Shown here piece by piece: positions 15,473 through 23,820 of a stretch of DNA of 32,349 bases; position 1 is the stretch's first letter; each line of letters begins with the position of its first letter. Both the position numbers and the translations under genes were made by a program. The DNA comes from Donghicola tyrosinivorans. Its GTDB lineage: Bacteria; Pseudomonadota; Alphaproteobacteria; Rhodobacterales; Rhodobacteraceae. The notes beneath the pieces are model-generated. The model was not told the DNA's origin and searched no databases. It saw only the letters and a list, made by a program, of their open reading frames with translations. The stretch covers positions 1 to 32,349 of the forward strand of contig NZ_PVTQ01000027.1 in NCBI RefSeq assembly GCF_003003355.1, in the 5' to 3' direction.

Positions 15473-16225
15473 TCAGACCCGCAGGGCCGGCAGACCAACG
15501 CCGGTGCTGTCAAAGCCGCCATCCGCTGCAACGACCTGACCCGTCACATAGCTGGCGCGGTCCGAGCAGAGGAACACGATCACCTCGGCGATCTCGCGCT
15601 CGGACCCATAGCGGTTCAGGGGGATTGCGTCGTGATAGGCGGCGATGATCTCGGGGGAATGCACGGCCATCGCCAGTTTGGTGCGCACAGGGCCGGGGCA
15701 GACGCAGTTGGCGCGGATGCCATGCTCGCCCAATTCTGCCGCCTGCTGTTTGGTCAGCTGGATCACTGCCGCCTTCGAGGTGCCATAGGCCACCCGTAGG
15801 GTCGAGGCCCGCAGACCCGAGATCGACGCGATGTTCACCAGCGCCCCTTTGGTTTCCTTCAGTGCGGGCGTTGTTGCCTGCGAGACAAGGAAGACCCCAT
15901 CCAGATTGGTCTCCATCACGCGGCGCCAGCGGGCAAAGTCGGTCTCGGCAATCGGGCCAAAGTCCGCGACACCGGCGTTGTTGACCACTGCATCAATCCG
16001 GCCAAAGGCTGCGGTCACCTCAGCGACCATCTGGTCCACTTGTTCAGGGATCGAGACGTCAAAGACAAAGGCCTGCGCCTGATCCAGATCCTTGGCGGCA
16101 ACGGCCAGTTCGTCTCCGTCGCGGTCGATCATCGCGACCTTCCAGCCTTCTTCGATAAACAGTTTGGTGGTGGCCAAACCGATGCCACGGGCCGCGCCCG
16201 TGACCAATGCAACTTTCTGCGTCAT
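15473..16225 (-). CDS. Short-chain dehydrogenase of the TRAP/CoA catabolic locus (SDR 1)
   Basis: A 250-aa classical SDR. It has GAARGIG (10-16), NNAG (82-85) and catalytic Ser134, Tyr147 and Lys151 (YGTSK). An Asp after beta-2 (AMIDRDG) suggests NAD(H). AGGAAAGACGC precedes ATG 16225. It is the last gene of the minus-strand unit dctP-dctQ-dctM-SDR 2-SDR 1, 12 bp after SDR 2. It probably oxidises a hydroxyl on the imported acid or its CoA ester; two different SDRs suggest two oxidation steps or two stereoisomers. Confidence 0.85.
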   Translation of the reverse strand: MTQKVALVTGAARGIGLATTKLFIEEGWKVAMIDRDGDELAVAAKDLDQAQAFVFDVSIPEQVDQMVAEVTAAFGRIDAVVNNAGVADFGPIAETDFARWRRVMETNLDGVFLVSQATTPALKETKGALVNIASISGLRASTLRVAYGTSKAAVIQLTKQQAAELGEHGIRANCVCPGPVRTKLAMAVHSPEIIAAYHDAIPLNRYGSEREIAEVIVFLCSDRASYVTGQVVAADGGFDSTGVGLPALRV

Positions 16226-16237
16226 GCGTCTTTCCTG

Positions 16238-17032
16238 TTAAGCTGACGTTCCCATCAAGGTTCCCATACCGCCATCGACCCGCAGATCGACGCCGGTGAT
16301 AAATCCTGCCGCGTCCGAGGCCAGAAACAGCGCCGCCTCTGCGATATCCCAAGCGGTGCCTTGCCGTTTCAGCGGCACCTGCGCGGCGCGTGCCGATCGC
16401 ACGGTTTCCATATCCTGTCCGGGGGCAATCATGGCTGCCACATGGGGCGTGTCAATCATGCCGGGCACTACCGTGTTGGCGCGAATGCCGCGCGGGGCGT
16501 ATTCCACCGCCACGCTGCGGGCGAACCTTTGCAGCGCGGCCTTTGAGGCCTCATACCCGATATAGCGGTAGGGGCCGTTGTTCAGCCCCGCGAGGCTAGA
16601 GATATAGACCAGCGCCCCGCCCTGCCCCATCAGCGGCACACAGGCTTTGGTGGCGTGAAAGGCCGCATCCAGATTGACGCTAAAGACCTTGTTCCAGTCG
16701 TTAAAGCCGGTCTCTTCCAGCCCGCCTTTCACACTGGTGCCAATGTTGAAATGCATCACGTCCAGCCCGCCCATCCGGGACTTGGCCGCGCCGGCCATGG
16801 CTGTGGCCGCAAGGGGATCGGTCATCTCGCCTGCAAAGGTGTGGGCTGTGCCGCCTTCGGTCGTGATCAAGGCGGCGGTTTCGGCCGCGGCGGACAGGCT
16901 GCGATCCACGCATAGCACCTGCGCCCCTTCGCGGGCGTAAAGCACCGCTGCGGCCTTGCCGTTGCCCCAGCCCTCGCCCACCGAACCCGCGCCGATCACG
17001 ATGACGCGCTTGCCTGCCATGCGCCCGCTCAT
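16238..17032 (-). CDS. Short-chain dehydrogenase of the TRAP/CoA catabolic locus (SDR 2)
   Basis: A 264-aa SDR with an expanded nucleotide loop, GAGSVGEGWGNGKAAAV (14-30), instead of the usual GxxxGIG. The NNAG structural motif is replaced by FNIG. The catalytic Tyr160 and Lys164 (YEASK) and Ser145/146 remain. Asp43 (CVDRS) favours NAD(H). Its ATG overlaps the dctM stop (ATGA at 17029-17032), so it is translationally coupled to the transporter. That coupling suggests it acts first on the imported substrate. Paired with SDR 1 downstream. Confidence 0.82.
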   Translation of the reverse strand: MSGRMAGKRVIVIGAGSVGEGWGNGKAAAVLYAREGAQVLCVDRSLSAAAETAALITTEGGTAHTFAGEMTDPLAATAMAGAAKSRMGGLDVMHFNIGTSVKGGLEETGFNDWNKVFSVNLDAAFHATKACVPLMGQGGALVYISSLAGLNNGPYRYIGYEASKAALQRFARSVAVEYAPRGIRANTVVPGMIDTPHVAAMIAPGQDMETVRSARAAQVPLKRQGTAWDIAEAALFLASDAAGFITGVDLRVDGGMGTLMGTSA

Positions 17033-18396
17033 TGAAACACCTGATCGGGCAGCCAGAGGGCGACGCTAGGATAGGCGATGGTGATCCCTAGCAGGATCAA
17101 CTGCAGGATCACAAAGGGGATGATCCCCCGATAGATGTCATGGATCGTCAGGTGATCCGCCGCCGCGCCCTTCAGATAGAAAAGCGCAAAGCCGAAGGGT
17201 GGCGTTAAGAAGGATGTTTGCAGGTTCAAAGACACCAGAATGGCGAACCAATAGATCATTTGCCCCTGCGGTACATGCCCGCCAAGGTCCATCAGCGCGA
17301 CCACAGGGGCGAAGATCGGCAGCATGATCAGGGTTATCTCGATCCAGTCAAAGAAGAAGCCCATGACAAAGATCATCCCCATCATGGCAAACAGCAGACC
17401 CCAGTCGCCAAAGGGTAAGGCGCGGGCGGTATCGACGATGAAATGCTCGCCGCCCACTTTGCGGAAGATGTAGGAGAACGCCGTCGCGCCCACGAAGATA
17501 AAGAACAGCATCCCCAGTTGCTTGACCGATCCGTCCATGCTGTCGCGCAGGACAGACATGTTCAGACGCCCCCGCACCAGACCCAGCAGCAGTGCGGCAA
17601 AGACGCCGACGCCAGAGGCCTCGGTCGGGGTGGCGATGCCACCAAGGATCGAGCCAAGAACCGCGACGATCATCACCAGCGGGGCCAGAACGGATTTCAG
17701 GGTCTCAAGCCACAGGCCATCCCGTTCATGGGGCGCGGGCTTGGGCGCTTTGGGTGCCAGATCGGGCTGTAGCGCACTGCGGATCACGATATAGGCCACG
17801 TAGAGACCTGACAGCAGCAAGCCCGGCAGCAGCGCTGCCACGAAAAGCCGCCCGAGCGAGATACTTAGCAGATCGCCCATGAACACCAGCATGACCGAGG
17901 GCGGGATCAGAATGCCCAAGGTTCCGGCCGAGGCGACAGTGCCCGCCGCAAGCCCCTTGTCATAGCCACGCTCGACCATCGTGGGGATCGCCAGCATAGC
18001 CAGCATCACCACCGATGCGCCGATAATGCCCGTGGCTGCCGCCAGAATAGTGCCCATCAGCACCACCGCCAGCGCAAGGCCCCCCGGAATAACCCGCATC
18101 AGGCGCTGCAAGGTCAGCAGCAGGTCTTCGGCGATGCGGGTTTTCTCCATGATGATGCCCATGAAGATGAACATGGGGGCGGCGACCAGCACGGCGTTTT
18201 CAATCGTGCCGGAAAAGATGCGGTTGGGCAGCAAGGTGGCCTGCGCCGCCCGCATATCACCGGTCCAAAGGGCCAGCAGGCCGAAAACCAGCGAAATGCC
18301 CATCAGCATGATCGCCACTGGCGCACCGGAAAACAGCGCGATCACCAGCGACAGGAACATAAGGCCGGGTAGTGAGGAAGAGAGAAGCTCGATCAT
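17029..18396 (-). CDS. dctM: TRAP transporter large permease (DctM)
   Basis: A 455-aa polytopic membrane protein of the DctM/TRAP large-subunit family, with about 12 hydrophobic segments. Typical motifs include LVIALFSGAPVAIMLMG near the N-terminus and GILIPPSVMLVFMGDLL in the first half. It uses the ion gradient to move the substrate delivered by DctP across the inner membrane. It overlaps dctQ by four bases (ATGA at 18393-18396) and SDR 2 by four bases at its 3' end, so transporter and enzyme are translated as one unit. Confidence 0.93.
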   Translation of the reverse strand: MIELLSSSLPGLMFLSLVIALFSGAPVAIMLMGISLVFGLLALWTGDMRAAQATLLPNRIFSGTIENAVLVAAPMFIFMGIIMEKTRIAEDLLLTLQRLMRVIPGGLALAVVLMGTILAAATGIIGASVVMLAMLAIPTMVERGYDKGLAAGTVASAGTLGILIPPSVMLVFMGDLLSISLGRLFVAALLPGLLLSGLYVAYIVIRSALQPDLAPKAPKPAPHERDGLWLETLKSVLAPLVMIVAVLGSILGGIATPTEASGVGVFAALLLGLVRGRLNMSVLRDSMDGSVKQLGMLFFIFVGATAFSYIFRKVGGEHFIVDTARALPFGDWGLLFAMMGMIFVMGFFFDWIEITLIMLPIFAPVVALMDLGGHVPQGQMIYWFAILVSLNLQTSFLTPPFGFALFYLKGAAADHLTIHDIYRGIIPFVILQLILLGITIAYPSVALWLPDQVFQ

Positions 18397-18923
18397 ACCA
18401 GCTCCTCGACCAGATCAGGGCGTTTCAGGGCAACGATGGCCCGTAGCATCACCGACAGCCCGCCAAAGATGGTCAGCACTGCGCCCAAGGGGATGGCGGA
18501 TTTGATGATCCAGCGGTTGGACAGACCCACCCCGCCGGGGCTGCCTTCGGCGCGGGTGAAACTGCGCCATGTGAAATCGCTGCCATACCAGACCAGCAGC
18601 GCCATAAAGGGGATCAGGAACAGGGCGATGGCCAGAATTTCGATCCAGAGACGGGTGTTGCGGTTCATCCGTTGGGAAAACAGATCAATCCGCACATGGG
18701 CGTTCTCCGTGTAGGCATAGCCGAAACACAAAACGGCAATCGCCCCGTGAAGGTGCCATTCCAGCTCTTGCAGCTTGAACGAGCCGGTCGAGAAAAAGCG
18801 CCGCCCGATCACGTCGTAGAGAATTACCGCCATCAGAACCAGCAGCAGCCAGCCGCACAAACGCGCCACCAGACGGCACGGCCCCGCCAAGCGGTCAGAG
18901 ACCGCAAGCCATCGTTCCATCAC
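18393..18923 (-). CDS. dctQ: TRAP transporter small permease (DctQ)
   Basis: A 176-aa protein with four hydrophobic segments in the DctQ layout. It includes the typical stretch RRFFSTGSFKLQELEWHLHG near the second helix. It forms the membrane complex with DctM, whose start overlaps its stop. It lies 58 bp after dctP, with an intervening stem-loop at 18953-18972. Confidence 0.92.
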   Translation of the reverse strand: MMERWLAVSDRLAGPCRLVARLCGWLLLVLMAVILYDVIGRRFFSTGSFKLQELEWHLHGAIAVLCFGYAYTENAHVRIDLFSQRMNRNTRLWIEILAIALFLIPFMALLVWYGSDFTWRSFTRAEGSPGGVGLSNRWIIKSAIPLGAVLTIFGGLSVMLRAIVALKRPDLVEELV

Positions 18924-18952
18924 CCTTGATCCCTTATGGAAAAGCGGAAAAG

Positions 18953-18972
18953 GGGCGGCATATGCGCCGCCC
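18953..18972 (-). other. Intercistronic stem-loop between dctP and dctQ
   Basis: GGGCGGC / GCCGCCC form a perfect 7-bp stem with a 6-nt loop, right after the dctP stop. On the minus strand it is followed by CCTTTTCC. It may act as a partial terminator or 3'-end protector that keeps the binding protein more abundant than the permeases. Confidence 0.5.
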
Positions 18973-18981
18973 GCTTAACCC

Positions 18982-20004
18982 TTACTTGATGTAGGCCAGA
19001 TCCGCCCATTTGGCGAAGCCTTCGCGGAAGTCCGAAAGGCTGGTCCAAGCCTTGGCAAAGTTCTCATCCGCGGCGACCTGCTCGGCCACGACTTCGTCCC
19101 ATGCGTTGCGGAAGGCACCCATCATCTCATCGTTCCAAGTGTGGACGGTGACGCCTGCGGCCTCTAGTTCAGCCAGCGGCTGAAGCTGCTTGGCCTCGCC
19201 CTGCGCGGCGGTATAGGCGACGTTCGCCGCACAAGCGGTCTGGATCGCGAAACGCTGCTGCTCTTCCAGACCGTCCCAGACGTCCTGATTGGCGATGAAG
19301 GTGATCAGCGAGGTCTGCTGGTGCCAGCCGGGGAAATAGTAGTGGCTGGCGTATTCATTCATGCCGACCGCCTTGTCGATCAGCGGGAACGAGACCTCTG
19401 CCGCGTCAATCGTACCAAGACGCAGACCGGTCAGCGTGTCAGCCACAGGCATGGACTGCGCTTCGGCGCCCAGTTTCTGCATGACCTGCGCGCCAAGGCC
19501 GAAGACCCGCATCTTCAGACCCTTCAGGTCGTCGGGGGTGTTGATCTCTTTGGCGAACCAGCCAGAGGCTTCGGGAACCAGAATGGCGCAAAGTTCGGTG
19601 TGGATGTTGTAGGGTTCGGTGATCTCGGCCCAGATGTCCTTGCCGCCGCCTTCATACCACCACGCGGTGTAGGCGCGGATGTCCGGCCCGAAGGGAACCG
19701 AGGTAAAGATTGCCGCCGACGGGATAATCCCCTGTGCGAAACCGGGGCTGTACCAGCCCGCGTCCACGGCACCGGTCGAGATAGCGTCCCACATCTCATT
19801 GCCGCCGACGATTGCGCCCGGCTCGTTGAACTCGATGGTCAGCGAGCCGCCGGTCAGGGTCTCGACCTGTTTGGTCAGGTTTACGCCGCTATCGCCCAAA
19901 AGGGGCAAGGACGACGGATAGACGCTTTGCATGACCAGAGTTTCCGCGTTCGCAGCACTGGCCAGCAGGGTCGCGGCAAGCGCGACCTTTCCGAAAGTCT
20001 TCAT
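18982..20004 (-). CDS. dctP: TRAP transporter substrate-binding protein (DctP)
   Basis: A 340-aa precursor with signal peptide MKTFGKVALAATLLASAANA and mature start ETLVMQSVYP. The DctP fold includes the conserved Arg166 in GLKMRVFG, the residue that in this family usually salt-bridges the ligand carboxylate. An organic acid is therefore the likely substrate. The chosen ATG at 20004 has GGGAGGAAAA upstream; an earlier in-frame start would hide the signal peptide. It is the first gene of the minus-strand unit and is divergent from the IclR regulator. Confidence 0.92.
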   Translation of the reverse strand: MKTFGKVALAATLLASAANAETLVMQSVYPSSLPLLGDSGVNLTKQVETLTGGSLTIEFNEPGAIVGGNEMWDAISTGAVDAGWYSPGFAQGIIPSAAIFTSVPFGPDIRAYTAWWYEGGGKDIWAEITEPYNIHTELCAILVPEASGWFAKEINTPDDLKGLKMRVFGLGAQVMQKLGAEAQSMPVADTLTGLRLGTIDAAEVSFPLIDKAVGMNEYASHYYFPGWHQQTSLITFIANQDVWDGLEEQQRFAIQTACAANVAYTAAQGEAKQLQPLAELEAAGVTVHTWNDEMMGAFRNAWDEVVAEQVAADENFAKAWTSLSDFREGFAKWADLAYIK

Positions 20005-20065
20005 AGGTTTTCCTCCCATTAAAGCCTCTGCGCTGGACCTCCCAATCCGGCTACAAAAGCACACT

Positions 20066-20080
20066 ATCCACAATATGGAT
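20066..20080. promoter_or_regulatory. Candidate IclR operator, TRAP-side copy
   Basis: The 15-bp dyad ATCCACAATATGGAT matches the site at 20196-20210 (read on the other strand) at 13 of 15 positions. It sits about 10-24 bp downstream of the inferred start point of the minus-strand TRAP promoter, suitable for repression. Confidence 0.65.
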
Positions 20081-20096
20081 GTTAACATGCGATCTC

Positions 20097-20126
20097 ATGA
20101 TACGAGCGGTTTTTCGATCATGTAAA
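20097..20126 (-). promoter_or_regulatory. Candidate promoter of the TRAP/SDR unit
   Basis: On the minus strand a -35-like TTTACA (20126-20121) and a -10-like TATCAT (20102-20097) are separated by 18 bp. The predicted start is near 20090, just upstream of the dyad at 20066-20080. Confidence 0.45.
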
Positions 20127-20193
20127 CAAAAAATCGAAAAAACTTGCCATGTTCGCGGCAATCGCTCAGCATAGGTTGGGAAGAGGAGAATAT

Positions 20194-20220
20194 ATGTCCA
20201 TAATGTGGATATCTAAATGA
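20194..20220 (+). CDS. Eight-codon leader mini-ORF overlapping the iclR start
   Basis: ATG 20194 has the only good ribosome site here (GAGGAG at 20183-20188, 5-nt spacing). It encodes MSIMWISK and stops at TGA 20218-20220, which overlaps the IclR ATG (ATGA at 20217-20220). The IclR start itself lies 28 nt from that ribosome site. The mini-ORF also spans the second operator copy. Translational coupling is inferred; expression is not proven. Confidence 0.45.
   Translation: MSIMWISK
20196..20210. promoter_or_regulatory. Candidate IclR operator, regulator-side copy
   Basis: GTCCATAATGTGGAT, whose complement is ATCCACATTATGGAC, matches the 20066 site at 13 of 15 positions. It lies 6 bp before the IclR ATG, so binding would block the regulator's own transcription. 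Confidence 0.65.
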
Positions 20221-21011
20221 TCGCGCAGCAGGCAGAATCGGGCGGCGCGCAAAGCGTGGACCGCGCTTTGTCGCTGCTATCTTTGGTTGCACGGGACGGC
20301 GGGGAAGAGGTTCCGATTGCCACCCTGACCGACCTGTCTGGTCTAAGTCGTCCGACCGTGCGGCGGATGCTTTTGGCGCTGATGCGGGCCGGTCTGGTCG
20401 AGCAAAATCCCAAAACGCGCAATTACGCTTTGGGGCCGGAAAGCTATGTGGTGGGCCTAATGGCGCAGCGGCGCTTTGACCTGCTGGATTTCGCTATGGA
20501 CAGCCTCAAAGATCTTGCCGCCGAAAGTGGCGACAGTAGCTTTGTTTCCATGCGGCGCGGGGCCTATTCGGTTTGCCTGCACCGCGAAGAGGGCTCTTAC
20601 CCGATCCGCACCCAAGCGTTGCAAGTGGGCTATCGCCACCCTTTGGGGGTCGGCGCGGGCGCGATGGCCATTCTGGCCGCCCTGCCCGATGACGAATTGG
20701 CTCTGATGCGCGAAGAGATCACACCGCTCTTGGCCAAGGGCTATGACCGCTACACGCCTGAAATCGTGGGCGCATCCATCGCCCAATGTCGCCGTGACGG
20801 ATGGGCCCTGAATCCGGGCCTCTATCTGGCGAACTCTTGGGCCATTGGCGTGGCGATCAAGGCGCCCACAGGCGACGTGCTGGGGGCGCTATCCATCGCC
20901 GCCATCGATTCCCGCATGGGTGAAGACAGACAGAAAGACTTGGCCAAGATGCTGCTGCGCGAGGCCGGAAAGATCGAATCCAAGCTTCGTCGCAAGCTTG
21001 GTTACACCTGA
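20217..21011 (+). CDS. IclR-family transcription regulator
   Basis: A 264-aa protein. The winged helix-turn-helix (about residues 11-75) begins AQSVDRALSLLSLVA, with the recognition region LSGLSRPTVRRMLLALMRAG. The C-terminal IclR effector domain (about 80-260) includes HPLGVGAGAMAILAALP. It probably binds the pathway substrate or intermediate and controls both arms of the divergent locus through the dyads at 20066 and 20196. It is the first gene of the plus arm, 26 bp before the thiolase. Its start has no ribosome site of its own and may be coupled to the mini-ORF at 20194. Confidence 0.9.
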   Translation: MIAQQAESGGAQSVDRALSLLSLVARDGGEEVPIATLTDLSGLSRPTVRRMLLALMRAGLVEQNPKTRNYALGPESYVVGLMAQRRFDLLDFAMDSLKDLAAESGDSSFVSMRRGAYSVCLHREEGSYPIRTQALQVGYRHPLGVGAGAMAILAALPDDELALMREEITPLLAKGYDRYTPEIVGASIAQCRRDGWALNPGLYLANSWAIGVAIKAPTGDVLGALSIAAIDSRMGEDRQKDLAKMLLREAGKIESKLRRKLGYT

Positions 21012-21037
21012 CATCGGTTCCAAAGAGGGGGAGAACC

Positions 21038-22207
21038 ATGACACATCCGCAGATCGTGGGCTGGTCCCACAGCAAGTTCGGCAAAGCGCCCGAAGAAACC
21101 CTGATCGAGCTGATCGCCAGCGTCGTCCCTGATGCCTTGACCCACGCGGGGGTTTCTGCCGCCGACGTGGATGGCGTCTATGTGGGCGTCTACAACAACG
21201 GCTTTTCTCCGCAGGCGTTTGAGGGGGCCTTGGTGGGCATGGCCGTGCCGGAACTGGCCCATGTGCCTGCCATGCATCTTGAAAATGCCTGCGCCACCGG
21301 ATCAGCGGCGCTGTATGCGGCGATGGATTTCATTGCGGCTGGTCGGGGCAAGATCGCGTTGGTGGTAGGCGCGGAAAAAATGACCACGACCCCCACCGCT
21401 AAGGCCGGTGACATCATGCTGACCGCCTCATACCGCGCCGAGGAAGGCGGGTCCGAGAACGGTTTTGCCGGTGTCTTCGGCCAGATCGCCAGCAGCTATT
21501 TTCAGGCCAACGGGGATCACAGCCGCGAGTTGGCGATGATCTCATCCAAGAACCATGCTCATGGGATGCTGAACCCCTATGCCCATATGCACAAGGATTT
21601 CAGCGTCGAGTTCTGTAACACCGTCAGCGACAAGAACCCGCTGGTGGCGGGGCCGCTGCGGCGCACGGATTGCTCGCTGATTTCAGACGGGGCGGCGGCC
21701 TTGGTCATTGCCCATCCCGATGTGGCGGCGGATCTTGAGCGCGCGATTGCCTTCCGCGCCCGCAATCAGGTGAACGACGTGCTGGCTCTGTCGCGGCGCG
21801 ATCCCACGGAATTTGCAGGCGCACGGGGCGCTTGGGCGAAGTCCTTGGAAGAGGCAGGCGTCACCTTGGACGACCTGAGCTTTGTCGAGACCCACGACTG
21901 TTTCACCATCGCCGAACTGCTGGAATATGAGGCGATGGGCCTAGCCCCGCGCGGCCAAGGGGGCCGTGTGATCCGCGAAGGCATCACCCACCGGACCGGC
22001 AAGCTGCCGGTGAACCCCTCGGGCGGGCTGAAATCGCGGGGCCATCCGCTGGGGGCGACGGGCGTTTCCCAGCATGTCATGGCAGCAATGCAACTGGCCG
22101 GTGAGGCTGGAACCATGCAGATCGATGGCGCCTCGATGGCGGGCGTCTTCAACATGGGCGGCGCTGCCGTGGCCAACTATGTCTCGATCATGGAGCGGGT
22201 GAAATGA
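21038..22207 (+). CDS. SCP2-type thiolase (acyl-CoA acetyltransferase-like)
   Basis: A 389-aa thiolase-fold enzyme. The nucleophilic cysteine is Cys85 in ENACATGSA. Further conserved elements are His286 and Cys288 in ETHDCFTIAEL and His336 in GHPLGATG, the SCP2/non-canonical thiolase pattern; the C-terminus has NMGG rather than the classical CxGGG. It should cleave a 3-ketoacyl-CoA with CoA, releasing acetyl-CoA or another short acyl-CoA. GGGGGAG precedes ATG 21038. Its stop overlaps the next start (ATGA at 22204). In this locus it is the likely terminal step after ligase and SDR reactions. Confidence 0.88.
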   Translation: MTHPQIVGWSHSKFGKAPEETLIELIASVVPDALTHAGVSAADVDGVYVGVYNNGFSPQAFEGALVGMAVPELAHVPAMHLENACATGSAALYAAMDFIAAGRGKIALVVGAEKMTTTPTAKAGDIMLTASYRAEEGGSENGFAGVFGQIASSYFQANGDHSRELAMISSKNHAHGMLNPYAHMHKDFSVEFCNTVSDKNPLVAGPLRRTDCSLISDGAAALVIAHPDVAADLERAIAFRARNQVNDVLALSRRDPTEFAGARGAWAKSLEEAGVTLDDLSFVETHDCFTIAELLEYEAMGLAPRGQGGRVIREGITHRTGKLPVNPSGGLKSRGHPLGATGVSQHVMAAMQLAGEAGTMQIDGASMAGVFNMGGAAVANYVSIMERVK

Positions 22208-23820
22208 GCGCAACCTTGAACCGTGATCCCAAACTGCCTTGGAGCACCCGCACCACCAATCTGGCCCATTTTCTGACCCGCAACGCCGCCCGTCTGGAGG
22301 ATCGGCCCGCGATCATCTGGGATGACCTGACCATTACTTGGGCCGAACTGGACGCCCGCGTCAGTGCCTTGGCCGCCGCCATGAAAGACCGCTTTGGCAT
22401 CAAGCATGGCGACCGCGTGCTGGTCCAGTCCCCCAACAACAACCAGATCACCGAGGTTATGCTGGCCTGCTGGCGGGTCGGCGCTGTCTGGGTGCCGTCG
22501 AACTTTCGCCAGCGCGCGGATGAGGTCGCCTATCTGGGCCAAAAGGCCGATGTGTCCTTGATGGTCTGTGAACAGGGCTTTGAAGGGCACGCAATCGCCT
22601 GCATTGAGGCCGCGCCCAAGCTGGAACAGGTGATCTGCATCGGCAGCGGTTTTGGCACAGAATATGAGGGGCTGATCGCCGATTATATGGGTCAGGATGT
22701 GCCGAATGCCGATGTGGACCGCGATGATCCATGCTGGCTGTTCTTCACCTCAGGCTCGACCGGACGGCCAAAAGCGGTGGTGCTGACCCACGGGCAGCTT
22801 GGGTTCACGACGCTTAATCACCTGAACGATCTGATGCCCGCCACCACCTCTGATGACGTGAGCCTAGTGGTCGCGCCCCTGTCCCACGGGGCGGGTATGC
22901 ACCAACTGGTGCAGATCGCGGCGGGGGCGGCCAGCGTTCTGGTGCCTGCGGGCAAGTTCGATCCTGATGCGGCGTGGGAACTGGTGCAGCGTTACAAGGT
23001 GACCAACATGTTCACCGTGCCGACCATCGTCAAAATGCTGACCGAACATCCGGCGGTGGACGCCTATGACCATAGCTCTCTGCGCTATGTGATCTACGCA
23101 GGCGCACCCATGTACCGAGAGGATCAAAAGCACGCCCTGCGCAAGCTGGGGCATGTGTTGGTGCAGTATTTCGGCCTTGGCGAGGTCACTGGCGCGATCA
23201 CCGTCCTGCCCCGCCATGATCACCATATCGAAGATGGCCCAGAGGCCCGCGTCGGCACCTGCGGCATCGAACGGACGGGCCTGCATGTCACCATTCAGGA
23301 TGACGACGGCAATATCCTTGGCCCCAATGAAACCGGCGAGATTTGCGTGGCCGGTCCCGCCGTGTGCGCGGGTTATTACATGGATGACGGCGCGAACGGG
23401 AAAGCCTTTCGCAACGGCTGGTTCCGCACTGGCGATCTGGGGCATCTGGATGCGCAGCGGTATCTCTACATCACGGGTCGGGCCTCGGACATGTATATCT
23501 CGGGCGGCTCGAATGTTTACCCGCGCGAGATTGAAGAGCTGCTGCTGACCCATCCCGCTATCTCTGAGGTCGCCATTCTTGGCTGTCCGCACCGCACATG
23601 GGGCGAGGTTGGACTGGCTGTCTGCGTGTTGGAAGCAGGCCATGCGGTGGATGAGGGCGATCTGAACGCGCTGCTGGCGGCGAAGCTGGCCAAATACAAG
23701 CTGCCAAGCCAGTACATCTACCTGACCGAGATGCCCAAGACCGGCTACGGCAAGATCACCAAGAAACTGGTCCGCGAAGAGCTTGAAGCCCGTGGCCTTT
23801 GGCCTGGTGAGTTGTCATGA
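22204..23820 (+). CDS. AMP-forming acyl-CoA ligase
   Basis: A 538-aa adenylating enzyme. It has the P-loop TSGSTGRPK (182-190), A5 motif YFGLGE (322-327, where YGxTE is common), the GWFRTGDLG block with Asp411, and the adenylation lysine Lys517 in TGYGK near the C-terminus. It converts a carboxylic acid, ATP and CoA into acyl-CoA. It overlaps the thiolase upstream and the PCC protein downstream by four bases each. The TRAP-imported acid, or its oxidised product, is the likely substrate. The aryl or fatty acyl class cannot be fixed by eye. Confidence 0.9.
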   Translation: MSATLNRDPKLPWSTRTTNLAHFLTRNAARLEDRPAIIWDDLTITWAELDARVSALAAAMKDRFGIKHGDRVLVQSPNNNQITEVMLACWRVGAVWVPSNFRQRADEVAYLGQKADVSLMVCEQGFEGHAIACIEAAPKLEQVICIGSGFGTEYEGLIADYMGQDVPNADVDRDDPCWLFFTSGSTGRPKAVVLTHGQLGFTTLNHLNDLMPATTSDDVSLVVAPLSHGAGMHQLVQIAAGAASVLVPAGKFDPDAAWELVQRYKVTNMFTVPTIVKMLTEHPAVDAYDHSSLRYVIYAGAPMYREDQKHALRKLGHVLVQYFGLGEVTGAITVLPRHDHHIEDGPEARVGTCGIERTGLHVTIQDDDGNILGPNETGEICVAGPAVCAGYYMDDGANGKAFRNGWFRTGDLGHLDAQRYLYITGRASDMYISGGSNVYPREIEELLLTHPAISEVAILGCPHRTWGEVGLAVCVLEAGHAVDEGDLNALLAAKLAKYKLPSQYIYLTEMPKTGYGKITKKLVREELEARGLWPGELS

